Source: Ralstonia pickettii (GTDB taxonomy: Bacteria; Pseudomonadota; Gammaproteobacteria; Burkholderiales; Burkholderiaceae). Taken from it: a DNA stretch of 64,000 nt. The position numbers and the translations under genes are program-made. Of this stretch, positions 42,080 to 50,769 are shown piece after piece. Under the pieces are notes generated by a model that ran no database searches, was not told where the DNA came from, and worked only from the letters and a program-made list of their open reading frames with translations. Each line of letters begins with the position of its first letter. Positions within the stretch are counted from its first letter, which is position 1. The stretch lies in assembly GCF_030582395.1 (NCBI RefSeq), contig NZ_CP104381.1, positions 1,054,001 to 1,118,000 on the forward strand. Direction: 5' to 3'.

Positions 42080-42516
42080 GCACCGAGCCGAAGGCGTTGA
42101 AGGGCGCGCTCTGTATCTCCCGCCCGAGCCGCAGCAATGGTGAGGACGTGATCAAGCTGGAGCTGAAGGACAGCAACTCTGGCCAGCGCTTCCTCGCGAT
42201 CGAAATGACGCCCGCAGATTTTGCGATGGCCGTGACGGGGCTCTCGTATGTGCCGGTGGAGTTCGTGCTGCGCGGCCGCGAAAACGTGGGGCTGATCAAG
42301 CAGACCATGCCTGGCCGCCTCGTCTTGCCCAGAGAGAAGCGCAGCTACTGCAAAGAGGAGCTGCGGCAGATGCTGCACGATCGTTGCCAGAAGGAAGGCT
42401 GGATTCTGAACGACTACATCGGCGCACAGAACAGCGTCACGACAAGCGAGGACGGCGGCTACACCATCAATTTCAGCTACTACCGATTCGTTGAGGAGGA
42501 ACTCCATGCGGAATAA
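42076..42516 (+). CDS. Phage protein, unknown function
   Basis: 146 residues, ATGA-coupled. A beta-rich N-terminal domain (about 8-75; 'ALCISRPSRSNGEDVIKLEL', 'FVLRGRENVGLIKQ') and a C-terminal alpha/beta part ('YCKEELRQMLHDRCQKEGW'). Its end overlaps the kinase gene by 11 nt. No recognised family. Confidence 0.6.
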   Translation: MSTEPKALKGALCISRPSRSNGEDVIKLELKDSNSGQRFLAIEMTPADFAMAVTGLSYVPVEFVLRGRENVGLIKQTMPGRLVLPREKRSYCKEELRQMLHDRCQKEGWILNDYIGAQNSVTTSEDGGYTINFSYYRFVEEELHAE

Positions 42517-43153
42517 GACCATCGTCACGCTGACCGGCCCAAGCTGCGGCGGCAAGTCGACCCTCGAGGGCCTGCTCAAGGCTGAGGGGTTCGTCAACAT
42601 CGTCTCCACCACGACCCGCCCGATGCGTGAGGGCGAGGTGGACGGCAAGCACTACCACTTCGTCGACGAGAGCCAGTTCCGGCGGATGCGGGAGCAGGGC
42701 GCCTTCATCGAATGCGTCGAGTTTGGCGGCAACTTCTATGGAGCATCGGTGAAGGCCGTCGAGCGCGCCACCGCTGACGGCAGTCCCGTCGTCCTGGTGT
42801 GCGAGCCCGAAGGCATGAAGCAGATCAGCGCCTACGCGGACCTGCACCGCTGGCAGCATCTGGCCGTCTACGTCGACAATCCCGCCGGCGTCATTGCTGA
42901 ACGCTTCCTCAAGCGCGCGGGCATCGACATTGCCGAGAAGATGATCGCCGGCGACCCGAAGGAGGCTGCCCGTGTGACCAAGACCTACGCGCGGCGCCTC
43001 GAGGAGATGATGACGACCGAGCAGACGTGGGCAAAGGCCATCTTCACGAAGGACATTGACCTGCTGCTGCCGACCTTCGACGCTGACAACCAGGACGCGG
43101 CCGTGCGCACGATCCTTGAGCGCCTGGCTTCGCAACTGAAGGCGGCCGCATGA
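42506..43153 (+). CDS. Guanylate kinase-like (d)NMP kinase
   Basis: 215 residues. ATG 42506 is chosen because GAGGAGGA precedes it; an upstream in-frame ATG at 42491 lacks that site. The P-loop is at 11-18 ('GPSCGGKS'), followed by the guanylate kinase hallmark 'STTTRPMREGEVDGKHYHFV' (about 32-51), where Arg and Tyr/His contact GMP. It supplies (d)GDP for phage DNA synthesis, in line with the ligase and helicase nearby. The C-terminal helical part is longer than in the shortest family members. Confidence 0.88.
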   Translation: MRNKTIVTLTGPSCGGKSTLEGLLKAEGFVNIVSTTTRPMREGEVDGKHYHFVDESQFRRMREQGAFIECVEFGGNFYGASVKAVERATADGSPVVLVCEPEGMKQISAYADLHRWQHLAVYVDNPAGVIAERFLKRAGIDIAEKMIAGDPKEAARVTKTYARRLEEMMTTEQTWAKAIFTKDIDLLLPTFDADNQDAAVRTILERLASQLKAAA

Positions 43154-43434
43154 CTCAGGGCCGCCTCCTGCTTCTGGTGCTGTTTGCCGCGCTGGGCTAC
43201 TGTCTCACGCAGCTGGGCTTTGGCCAGGGCTTCGCTCTGGGCTTTCTGATGGTCGCCATTCTTGTCACGGTCTGTGCGATGCGTGAGCAAGTGCATGGCG
43301 CGCATCTGCGAGCGCTGAAAGCGAAGCATGACGAGCTGGCCGTCCAAAGCCAGGCTCGCATGGATGAGCTTGACCGGCTCAAAGACGCGGTGCTCGCGCA
43401 CATCGCCAATACACAACCGCCCCACCAAGACTAA
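43150..43434 (+). CDS. Small two-TM phage membrane protein
   Basis: 94 residues, ATGA overlap with the kinase. Two transmembrane stretches (about 5-20 and 26-42; 'LLLLVLFAALGYCLTQLGF' and 'FALGFLMVAILVTVCAM') precede a coiled-coil tail with charged residues. It could be an inner-membrane inhibitor or superinfection-exclusion protein; neither can be shown here. Confidence 0.6.
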   Translation: MTQGRLLLLVLFAALGYCLTQLGFGQGFALGFLMVAILVTVCAMREQVHGAHLRALKAKHDELAVQSQARMDELDRLKDAVLAHIANTQPPHQD

Positions 43435-43472
43435 GTTCGATGGTATCTTTGAGCGCCTGTTGGAGGATCACA

Positions 43473-44096
43473 ATGCAGGCGCTCAAAGACATTGGCAGCA
43501 TCGCTGCTCTCTTCGGCTCGTCGCCGCTCGCCAAGTCCCCGCTCTGGGGCAAGCCGGTCGATCAAATTCACCCGGCATCCATTCTCGCGTTCCAGACCCG
43601 CCTCGCTTTTGATGGCCAGGCAGCGGAAGCAACGCGCATCATCGAAACCCTGATTGAAGAACTGTCCGCCGCCGTGCAGCGCGGGGAGATTGAGGACGTG
43701 CCGGTGGCAGCCTATCGGCCCCCGATGAAGCGCTCGACGCTCGGGGAGTTTCGGCAGCGCCTGGAGCTGATGGACGCACCGCGACCGGCAGCGGTTCTGT
43801 TCGGCCTCGAGACGGGTCTGGACATTGAGGCCGTCATCACGCTCACGCGCGAGCAGGCGGCAGCCATGCGCGGTCGGTTGAGCGAGAAGGCGAAAAAGAT
43901 CCTCGACCTGCAACCGAGGGCGCTTTTTTCCCGCTACGTGTTCTGGCAGACGATCAACGGCCGGCAGCAGCCGCTGTTCGGACTGTCGCTCGAAATTGCC
44001 GACCTATTCGACCGGGAATGGTCCGAGCTATGCGCGGCATTCAAGAGCGCGATTCCGGTCGATTTGGAGCTGGAACGCCAGGCGATGTTTGCCTAG
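43473..44096 (+). CDS. Last phage gene before attR; unknown, weak recombinase resemblance
   Basis: 207 residues from ATG 43473 with GGAGGATC before it. The text 'AAVLFGLETGLDIEAVITLT' followed by 'LSEKAKKILDLQPRALFSRYVFW' has the rhythm of a tyrosine-recombinase catalytic domain. The first catalytic Arg (usually 'TGLR') is Asp here and no clear HxxR...Y is seen. It may be a dead relative, a directionality factor or something unrelated. Position beside the attachment site makes it worth noting. Confidence 0.5.
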   Translation: MQALKDIGSIAALFGSSPLAKSPLWGKPVDQIHPASILAFQTRLAFDGQAAEATRIIETLIEELSAAVQRGEIEDVPVAAYRPPMKRSTLGEFRQRLELMDAPRPAAVLFGLETGLDIEAVITLTREQAAAMRGRLSEKAKKILDLQPRALFSRYVFWQTINGRQQPLFGLSLEIADLFDREWSELCAAFKSAIPVDLELERQAMFA

Positions 44097-44194
44097 AATT
44101 TCGGGTGTGGGGCAGGCACAACGAATGAGGGGATTCTTCTTCGGGTGCCAAGCAAAGGTGCGGCCCCTTGCAAGTCCTTGATTTATAAGGCTTT

Positions 44195-44246
44195 GCAGCG
44201 GCCTGCAAAGCCGTGTACGCCGGTTCGATTCCGGCCTCCGCCTCCA
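44195..44246 (+). tRNA. Displaced 3' half of tRNA-Cys(GCA), attR site
   Basis: The last 52 nt of a tRNA-Cys: anticodon stem-loop with GCA (loop CTGCAAA), T-arm GCCGG-TTCGATT-CCGGC, acceptor strand CTCCGCC, discriminator T and CCA. The T73 discriminator and GCA anticodon identify cysteine. No 5' half (GGCGGAG expected) lies upstream, so the gene is not functional here. It marks the junction between prophage and chromosome. The complete tRNA should lie at the other prophage end, outside the window. Confidence 0.85.
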
Positions 44247-44259
44247 GAGTGCAAGAAAA

Positions 44260-44291
44260 AAGCCCCGACCGGTTCGGGGCTTTTTGTTTTT
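44260..44291 (+). terminator. Intrinsic terminator of tRNA-Cys
   Basis: Stem AGCCCCGA/TCGGGGCT with a CCGGT-type loop and a long T-run, 14 nt after the CCA end. It belongs to the host side of the junction. Confidence 0.9.
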
Positions 44292-44319
44292 CCACGCATA
44301 CGGCTGCCGAATCGCTACG

Positions 44320-44340
44320 GCGTCAGCGCGGTGCTGACGC
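44320..44340. repeat. 8-bp inverted repeat in the host intergenic region
   Basis: GCGTCAGC/GCTGACGC with a 5-nt loop, between two terminators. No T-run follows it; it may be part of a structured RNA or a protein site. Confidence 0.5.
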
Positions 44341-44371
44341 ACGGCAAGCAACAGTGGTGGATATCTTTGCG

Positions 44372-44407
44372 AAAAAAAAGAGCAGCCCGCCAAGGCTGCT
44401 CTTTTTC
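44372..44407. terminator. Bidirectional terminator
   Basis: A 10-bp stem (44378-44387 with 44394-44403), T-run on the + strand and A-run before it, so it can stop transcription from both sides. Confidence 0.8.
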
Positions 44408-44418
44408 GGTGCGGTACG

Positions 44419-44492
44419 GCTTACTCCTTCGGCTGGATCATCCCCATGCATTCGTGCTTGCTATTCCAGCCGGCTCACCCAGGGGAGTAAGC
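44419..44492. ncRNA. Structured intergenic element (possible small RNA)
   Basis: An outer 9-bp stem (44419-44427 with 44484-44492) and inner 7-bp stem (44431-44437 with 44465-44471) enclose a 27-nt loop. The 620 nt up to the next gene hold no convincing coding sequence: 44493-44918 has only short GC-rich open frames. I do not recognise a known riboswitch. Confidence 0.4.
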
Positions 44493-44918
44493 TTAAGCCG
44501 CTTTGCTTTGCCCTTGAAAGGGGCGCCCTGAGACCCTTCGCTCTATCCGCCCGATCACCGCAGGAGCGACCGCGTACCTACTACCCCCGACGCTGGGTAC
44601 ACCCTGTTCTGTTGCAACAAAAAATGATAGAACGGCACAAACTGCCGCCAAAGCGCGGGGCTTTTCACAATTGTTTGCAATGTCGCGGGGGTAGCCTTCT
44701 AGGATGGCCTGGGCTCAAGTCGGTGTAGAAGCTGTGCCGGCGGCTTTGAATTTGAGCTTGGGGGCGGTCCGGACCATGCCGGACGCGGCTGATGGTGCAA
44801 CAACGATGTTCCGGCTGGGGCCCGATCACAACGAGAACGGGTTCGAACCGGCATTCCATGAAGCGACGGCCGGTGATAACAATGGGGCCGGACCCGTCAC
44901 GGGGAAAGGGCAGTCCAG

Positions 44919-45632
44919 ATGGCGATACGAATTGCCTCGGTAGAAGACAACCAGGCGCAATCTGATTTGATCCGCGAAATCCTGGTTTCGTCGGGGTACG
45001 AATGCGAGTGTTTTGCTAACGGGGATGCCTTCGTCAAGGCGCTGCGGGATCGCACATTCGACCTGCTGCTGCTTGATTGGCAGTTGCCGGACATCAGCGG
45101 TATCCAGTTGGTGAGCTGGGTGCGGCAGACGGTCGGCCCGGCGCTGCCGGTGCTGTTTCTGACAAACCGCTCGCTTGAAGACGACGTGGTGCGTGGGCTC
45201 GCTGCCGGCGCTGACGATTATGTGGTCAAGCCGGTGCGCCGCGCCGAGCTGGTGGCGCGCGTCGGTGCGCTGCTGCGCCGTGCTGCGCCGCGCACCGGTG
45301 AATCGCTTGAACGCATTCGCGTCGGTCCGTACGCTGTGGACCCGGTCGGTCGCGTGTTGACACTGAACGGCTCGCAGGTCGAGCTATCGCCGCGCGAGTT
45401 TGATCTGGGGCTGTACCTGTTCCGCAATGTCGGCAAGCTGGTGCCGCGCGAGCTGATCGAGCAGGCAGTCTGGGGTCGCAGCATCGGCCCGGATTCGCGC
45501 ACGCTGGCCACCCATATCTCCAAGCTGCGGCTCAAACTCGATCTCAATCAGAAGAATGGCGTGCGGCTGGTCTCGGTGTATTCGCATGGCTATCGGCTGG
45601 AAACCACGCAGGAAGATGGCGAAGCAAGCTGA
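44919..45632 (+). CDS. OmpR-family response regulator
   Basis: 237 residues. The receiver domain (1-120) keeps the acidic pair (E9, D10), phospho-acceptor D53 ('LLLLDWQLPD'), Thr/Ser-type 'LFLTNR' and K104 ('VVKPVRR'). The C-terminal winged-helix DNA-binding domain (about 135-230) ends 'GVRLVSVYSHGYRLE'. It probably works with the CHASE2 kinase two genes downstream. It overlaps the FecR gene by 17 nt, so the three are one operon. Confidence 0.9.
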   Translation: MAIRIASVEDNQAQSDLIREILVSSGYECECFANGDAFVKALRDRTFDLLLLDWQLPDISGIQLVSWVRQTVGPALPVLFLTNRSLEDDVVRGLAAGADDYVVKPVRRAELVARVGALLRRAAPRTGESLERIRVGPYAVDPVGRVLTLNGSQVELSPREFDLGLYLFRNVGKLVPRELIEQAVWGRSIGPDSRTLATHISKLRLKLDLNQKNGVRLVSVYSHGYRLETTQEDGEAS

Positions 45633-47295
45633 AGCAAACTGGAATGATTTGATTGGGCGCGCCGCGTTTGTCGGCGCGTTCGTTCTTTTTGGCGGCGTGT
45701 GGCAGGCGGCGGTCGCCCAGCCTTCCGGCGCCGATGGCACCGATTTCGTCTACCGCGTGCAGCAGGGCGACACGCTGATCAGCCTCGCAGCGCGTTACAT
45801 GAACAGCGTCGACGGCTGGCGCCTCCTGCAGCAGCGCAACCATGTCGCTGATCCGTATCGGCTTCAGCCGGGCTCGCTCCTCCGGATTCCGTTCGATCGC
45901 ATTCCGGTCGTGCCAGCAACGGCGCAGGTCGTGTTTGCACGTGACGCAACCACCGGCGGCAAGCCCCTGCAAGCGGGCATGCAGCTCGCGGAAGAGTCGC
46001 AGATCGACACCGGCGACAAAGGCGCCGTAACGCTGGCTTTTAATGACGGCACGCGGGTGACGGTCCCTCCGGGGAGCCATGTGGCGCTGTCAAGGGTCCG
46101 GGCGTTTGCGCGCGCCGGGCTGATCGATGTGCGTGTGCACGTCAAGCGGGGCGAAGCCGAATCCAACGTCTCGCCCAAGAAGGGCGGTGTGGGCCGCTAC
46201 GAAATTTCCACGCCGGCGCTGGTGACCGGTGTGCGCGGTACGCGCTTCCGCGTGCAGACCAGCGAAGCGGGTTCGACGAGCTCTGTGCTGGAAGGTGAGG
46301 TCGCCACAAGCGCCGGTCGTCAGAAGCAAGCGGTCAAGGCGGGCTTTGGCGTGGCGGCATCGGCGGGACACCTCAAGCGTGCCGCGCTGCCGGCCCCGCC
46401 CAAGCTCGGCGCCATTCCCGAACTTGTGCAGACGCCGTGCCTGCGCGCGACGTGGCAGCCGGTGAAGGGTGCGGTCGGATATCGCGCTGCCGTGGCGCGA
46501 GATGCGGCGCTGACCGAACTCAGTGCCTATCAATCAAGCAAGACCCCGGCGGCAACGCTCTGCGGCGATGAGGACGGCGACTACACGCTCGTCGTGCAGA
46601 GCGTCGACGCGCTTGGACTGACCAGTGAATCGGCCACGCGGCCATTCACCGTGCGCCTCCACCCCGAAGCGCCATACATGATCCAGCCCGCCAGCGACCG
46701 GACCTATCGCAGCGGCGACTTGGCATTCGCGTGGGCGATGGTGTCCGACGCCGGCAGCTATGACATGGAAGTCAGCGATGCCGTGACCTTCGCCTCGCCG
46801 GTCATTCAGCAGCATGGCAAGGACGTACGTCTGGTCAGGCCGTTGGCGGCCGGCACATGGTGGTGGCGCGTGCGCTCGGTGGCTGTGGACGGCAAAACCG
46901 GCCCGTGGAGCGATGCCCTGCGTTTCCGCGTGCTCGACATTCCTCTCGATGCCGTGCCGACTGCCGCAGTGGACGCCGGAGACGACGGCAAGCTGCATGC
47001 CCATTGGTCTGCGCTGTCGCCTGAGCTTGCCGCATCGGGCGCGCGTACGCGGGTGCAACTGGCGGGCGACGCAGCCTTCGCCAAGCCCATCGTCGACATC
47101 GTCAGCGAAGGCAACGAAGCCACCATTCCGCGGCCGCCCTCGGGCGTGTACTACATCCGCACCGGCATCGAGTTGGGCGATGCGGCGTCGGTGGTCTACG
47201 CCAAGCCGCAGCGCATTGACGTCGGCACCTTCGTCGGCGACTCCATGCGCAGCCCGGTGCAGAGCGGCGACGGCAATCTCCTTCTCAATGACTGA
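45616..47295 (+). CDS. Periplasmic LysM/FecR-domain protein
   Basis: 559 residues from ATG 45616. Signal peptide (about 1-37, cut after 'AVA'), a LysM domain ('VQQGDTLISLAARYMNSVDG', about 48-92) and a FecR-type beta domain (about 110-230; 'VTLAFNDGTRVTVPPGSHVAL', cut, and 'VRGTRFRVQ'). Fibronectin-like repeats make up the rest. Such proteins occur in operons with CHASE2 sensor kinases and are thought to signal from the periplasm or cell wall to the kinase. It overlaps the regulator before it and the kinase after it. Confidence 0.85.
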   Translation: MAKQAEANWNDLIGRAAFVGAFVLFGGVWQAAVAQPSGADGTDFVYRVQQGDTLISLAARYMNSVDGWRLLQQRNHVADPYRLQPGSLLRIPFDRIPVVPATAQVVFARDATTGGKPLQAGMQLAEESQIDTGDKGAVTLAFNDGTRVTVPPGSHVALSRVRAFARAGLIDVRVHVKRGEAESNVSPKKGGVGRYEISTPALVTGVRGTRFRVQTSEAGSTSSVLEGEVATSAGRQKQAVKAGFGVAASAGHLKRAALPAPPKLGAIPELVQTPCLRATWQPVKGAVGYRAAVARDAALTELSAYQSSKTPAATLCGDEDGDYTLVVQSVDALGLTSESATRPFTVRLHPEAPYMIQPASDRTYRSGDLAFAWAMVSDAGSYDMEVSDAVTFASPVIQQHGKDVRLVRPLAAGTWWWRVRSVAVDGKTGPWSDALRFRVLDIPLDAVPTAAVDAGDDGKLHAHWSALSPELAASGARTRVQLAGDAAFAKPIVDIVSEGNEATIPRPPSGVYYIRTGIELGDAASVVYAKPQRIDVGTFVGDSMRSPVQSGDGNLLLND

Positions 47296-49621
47296 ATCCG
47301 GACCCGCCAAATCAGCCGTGCGCAGCCTCGGGCTGCGGGCGCTGGTGGAGTGGGGTGTCCTGGTGGCGCTGGCTGCGCTGCTGACGTTGGGCGCGGTGCG
47401 CTGGAGCGTGGTCGCGCGACTCGATGCAGCGCTGTACGACACGGTTGTCACGCTGCACGGACATGCACTGCGCGACGACATCGTGGTCGTTGCCATTGAT
47501 GACCAGAGCCTGGATGCGGTGGGACGCTGGCCCTGGCCGCGTAGTCGCTTGGCCGATCTGATTGCGCGGGTGGGGCAGGCGCAACCGCGTGCCATCGGCG
47601 TCGATATTCTGCTGATCGAACCCGATCTTGCGCACCCTGAAGGCGACCGCGCATTGATCGAGGCCATCCGGCAAGCCGGACACGTCATCCTGCCCGCGCT
47701 ACCCGAGCGCACGGAACAGGGGCGCGTGTACCACTATCCGTTCCTTGGTATCAACGCTGCCGTCGCACATATCAATGCGGCGCCCGACCCAGACAGCGTG
47801 GTGCGCGGTATGTATCTGACGGAAGGGCCGAGCGCCCATATGCTGGACCACCTGGCCGTGCAGCTTGCGCGGCAGGCGCAGCGCTCGCCCGTCTCCATGC
47901 CGGTGCTGTCCGATGTGGAGAGCGATGCGACCGGCTGGACGCGGCGTGGGCATATCCGCCTGAACTTTGCCGGACAGGCGGGAACGTATCGGCACGTGCC
48001 TGCCCTGGACGTGCTCAACGGCCACGTGGCGCCCGATGCGCTGGCCGGCAAGCTGGTGCTGATCGGCGCCACGGCATCGGGGGTGTCCGATATTTTTGCG
48101 ACGCCACCGTCGCGCACGATGAGCGGCGTGGAAGTGCTTGCCAATGCCACCCAGACCGTGCTCGAGGGCAGCGCCATCCTGCCGGTGTCGCCCAGCGTGT
48201 TTTGGGGGATGACTCTGCTTCCCTTGCTGATGACCGCATTTGCGGTGCGTTGGCTTACCCCGCGCATGGCGCTTGCCGTGGCGCTGGCGGGTGCTGCCGT
48301 ACTCCTGTCGAGCGCGATCGGCGCGCTGGTGTTCGACAATCGCTGGTTGCCGCCGTTCGCCGCGCTGGTTGGCCCGCTGGTGTTGTACCCGCTGTGGAGC
48401 TGGCGCCAGCAGGAAGCCGCGCTGCGGTTTCTGCGCGACGAGATGCAGCGTCTGGCGCGTGAGCCCGGCCTCTTGGCTGAGACCGCGCCGCTGGCACGCC
48501 CCGGCCGCACGTTGGGCGCGCACATGGATGCCGTGGCCTCGCTTACGGATAAGTTGCGGGCGCTGCGTCGCTTCCTGGCCGATGCGCTCGAGAGCCTGCC
48601 CGATGCCACCGTCATCTGCACGCACGATGGCGCGATCCGCCTCGCCAACGGCCGCAGCGCCGACCTGGCCCGCCAGCAGCAGACGCCAGGTCAGAACCGC
48701 GCGGCTGCGTTGCGCGACCTGCCGACGCTGCTGGCGCGCGCGTTTCCCGACCCTTCCGCTGGTGTGCACTACTGGGCGCGCTGGCTGGCCGATCCCACCG
48801 GACTCGAACCTGTCGAGCTGCAGACGCACGATGGCCGGTCGATGTTGATGCACGCCGCCGCGTTGCGTGACCAAGCCGGCCGCCCCGTCGACATCATCGT
48901 CAGTTTTGCCGACATCACCCCGGTGCGACAGGCCGAGCGCCATCGCGAAGAAGCGCTGCGCTTCATCTCGCACGACATGCGTTCACCGCAGAGCGCGATC
49001 CTCGCCCTGATCGAACTGCAGCGCGATGCCTCGCGCGCGTTGGATCGCGAGGCGCTGCTCTCACGCATCGAGCAACTGTCGTCGCGCACGCTGGAGCTGG
49101 CCGACGCCTTCATCGACCTGGCCCGCGCTGAATCGCAAACGCTCAAGCTGGTGGATGTGGATCTGGTGGGCCTTGTGCTCGATGCCGCTGACGAGGTCTG
49201 GCCGCTGGCGAATCGTCATCGGGTGGAAGTGCGCGTGGTGGCCGACATCGAAGCGCCTGTCCACGGTGAGCCGCGCTTGCTGGTGCGTGCGTTGGTGAAC
49301 CTGCTCAACAACGCCATCAAGTTCAGCGCCGCCGGTTCTGTGGTGACGGTGACGGTGGAGCAGGACGACGCAGTGTTCTCGGTGGCCGTGGCGGATCAGG
49401 GTGCCGGCATTGCCCTGGCCGATCAGCCGCGGCTGTTCCAGCCGTTCCATCGCTTGCATGAGGAGGCGGCCAATGCGCCCTCCGGCAGCGGGTTGGGCCT
49501 CGTGTTCGTGAAGACGGTGGTGGATCGACATGGTGGGCGCATAACTGTGCAGAGCGCGCCGGGGCTGGGGTCCACTTTCACGCTGTGGCTGCCGCGCGGA
49601 ACGCTTCGTCACGACGCCTGA
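47288..49621 (+). CDS. CHASE2-domain sensor histidine kinase
   Basis: 777 residues. An N-terminal TM (about 17-35), the periplasmic CHASE2 domain (about 50-290; 'DIVVVAIDDQSLDAVGRWPWPR'-type, cut), three further TM helices (about 295-375), a PAS-like segment, HisKA with the phospho-histidine in 'FISHDMRSPQSAI', and an HATPase_c domain with 'LNNAIKFS' N-box, 'DQGAGI' and 'GSGLGLVFVK'. It probably phosphorylates the upstream OmpR-type regulator. It starts inside the last codons of the FecR gene (8-nt overlap). Confidence 0.92.
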   Translation: MTESGPAKSAVRSLGLRALVEWGVLVALAALLTLGAVRWSVVARLDAALYDTVVTLHGHALRDDIVVVAIDDQSLDAVGRWPWPRSRLADLIARVGQAQPRAIGVDILLIEPDLAHPEGDRALIEAIRQAGHVILPALPERTEQGRVYHYPFLGINAAVAHINAAPDPDSVVRGMYLTEGPSAHMLDHLAVQLARQAQRSPVSMPVLSDVESDATGWTRRGHIRLNFAGQAGTYRHVPALDVLNGHVAPDALAGKLVLIGATASGVSDIFATPPSRTMSGVEVLANATQTVLEGSAILPVSPSVFWGMTLLPLLMTAFAVRWLTPRMALAVALAGAAVLLSSAIGALVFDNRWLPPFAALVGPLVLYPLWSWRQQEAALRFLRDEMQRLAREPGLLAETAPLARPGRTLGAHMDAVASLTDKLRALRRFLADALESLPDATVICTHDGAIRLANGRSADLARQQQTPGQNRAAALRDLPTLLARAFPDPSAGVHYWARWLADPTGLEPVELQTHDGRSMLMHAAALRDQAGRPVDIIVSFADITPVRQAERHREEALRFISHDMRSPQSAILALIELQRDASRALDREALLSRIEQLSSRTLELADAFIDLARAESQTLKLVDVDLVGLVLDAADEVWPLANRHRVEVRVVADIEAPVHGEPRLLVRALVNLLNNAIKFSAAGSVVTVTVEQDDAVFSVAVADQGAGIALADQPRLFQPFHRLHEEAANAPSGSGLGLVFVKTVVDRHGGRITVQSAPGLGSTFTLWLPRGTLRHDA

Positions 49622-49799
49622 GGCCAGCGAGGTCTCGTGTGGCCTTCGCCACATTCCCTTTTCAATCATTTGCATTTCGGCACAGCGGCGGCCCTACAGT
49701 TCATTGGCCGACCCGCGCAGCATGCACCGGTGACACACCGGTCGAGAGACGGCGGCACCTTGGAACAAACCGAGCACAGACACGCCCGAGGCGCCGCGT

Positions 49800-50000
49800 A
49801 TGTTGAGCCAGACTGCAACCGATGTTTTGAGCGAATGCGATTACGAATGCATTCGCGCGCAACTGCATCACGCCCTGCGCGGTCACGGGAACCCGCCGCA
49901 GGGGAGTGGCTTCTGGCTGGCTGGTCGGCATGTAGCCGTGTGGTCCGGCGGCGGTGGAGACGATAGCAATGCACGGCACCATCGTCACACCGCCGCTTGA
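49800..50000 (+). CDS. Possible small protein, unknown
   Basis: 66 residues in the 412-nt gap between the kinase and the next regulator. The codon use looks partly coding, but there is no ribosome site and no recognised family. The rest of the gap (49622-49799, 50001-50034) shows nothing identifiable; a promoter for the second regulator probably lies here. Confidence 0.3.
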   Translation: MLSQTATDVLSECDYECIRAQLHHALRGHGNPPQGSGFWLAGRHVAVWSGGGGDDSNARHHRHTAA

Positions 50001-50034
50001 CCGCGCCGCACGCAGTCCACTACGACACCGAGCC

Positions 50035-50742
50035 ATGAAAATCGGTCTGATCGACACGCACCTCGCCCGCCAGCAGGCGATCCACTCGGCGCTGCGGCCC
50101 ACGCGCTTTGAATGTGTGCCGCTGTTTCTTTCTCGCCAGGTTTTTGAAGCCATCGACCTGCACGGCATCAACCTGCTGATGGTCGGGGCACATGCCCATG
50201 ACATGCCAGGCTTGTCGCTGGTGCGTACGGTTCGCGAACGCGTGGGGCCGGGCATGGCAATTGTCTACCTCGCCGACGGGCAGGCCGACACCGAAACCGC
50301 CGATGCGCTCAACCACGGCGCAGACCTCTGCTTTCAAGGTGATATCCGGCCGCCGGAATTGCTGGCGCGGCTCGATGCGTTGATTCGGCGCTTTGCCGTG
50401 AGCCGCGCCGTGCGGGCGTCGGAGATTCGCCTGGGCCCCTATACGCTGGATCGGCAGAACCGTTCCATCCGCCTGCGTGATACGTCAGTGTCGGTACATG
50501 CGCGTGAGTTTGAATTGGCGCTGTTGCTCTTTGCGAATGCTGGGCGCGTTCTTTCACGCTCCGACATTGAACTGGCGCTCTGGGGCCGAGAGCTGAGCCC
50601 GTATTCACGCACGCTCGATACGCACGTGTCACGCCTGCGCAAGAAGTTGCTGCTGGGTACGGAGAACGGCCTGCGCCTGCGCGCGATCTATGGACAGGGC
50701 TTCTGTCTGGAGCGCGTGATCGACGCCGAAGCAACGCACTGA
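50035..50742 (+). CDS. OmpR-type regulator with aspartate-less receiver
   Basis: 235 residues. The C-terminal winged helix is intact (about 130-228; 'VHAREFELALLLFANAGRVLSRSDIE', cut; 'LRLRAIYGQGFCLE'). The receiver fold is present but degenerate: the phospho-acceptor position reads Gly51 ('LLMVGAHAHD'), only one of the acidic pair is left (D7) and the lysine is replaced ('CFQGDIRPPEL'). It therefore probably acts without phosphorylation, as an aspartate-less receiver. It follows the kinase/FecR operon and may share its target genes. Confidence 0.85.
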   Translation: MKIGLIDTHLARQQAIHSALRPTRFECVPLFLSRQVFEAIDLHGINLLMVGAHAHDMPGLSLVRTVRERVGPGMAIVYLADGQADTETADALNHGADLCFQGDIRPPELLARLDALIRRFAVSRAVRASEIRLGPYTLDRQNRSIRLRDTSVSVHAREFELALLLFANAGRVLSRSDIELALWGRELSPYSRTLDTHVSRLRKKLLLGTENGLRLRAIYGQGFCLERVIDAEATH

Positions 50743-50769
50743 CAGCCTTGACCCGCCGGAGCCGCTGCC

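Noticed and set aside
1..44096. Integrase, repressor or CRISPR in the phage part.
   Set aside because: None found in this window; no direct-repeat array is present, and all genes run in one direction, so the lysogeny genes are presumably to the left.
44141..44246. A complete tRNA-Cys at the prophage end.
   Set aside because: The 5' acceptor strand and D-arm are missing upstream, so only the 3' half is present.
44213..44943. Several 60-170 codon frames in the gap after the prophage.
   Set aside because: They run across the tRNA fragment and terminators, lack ribosome sites and have no recognisable composition.
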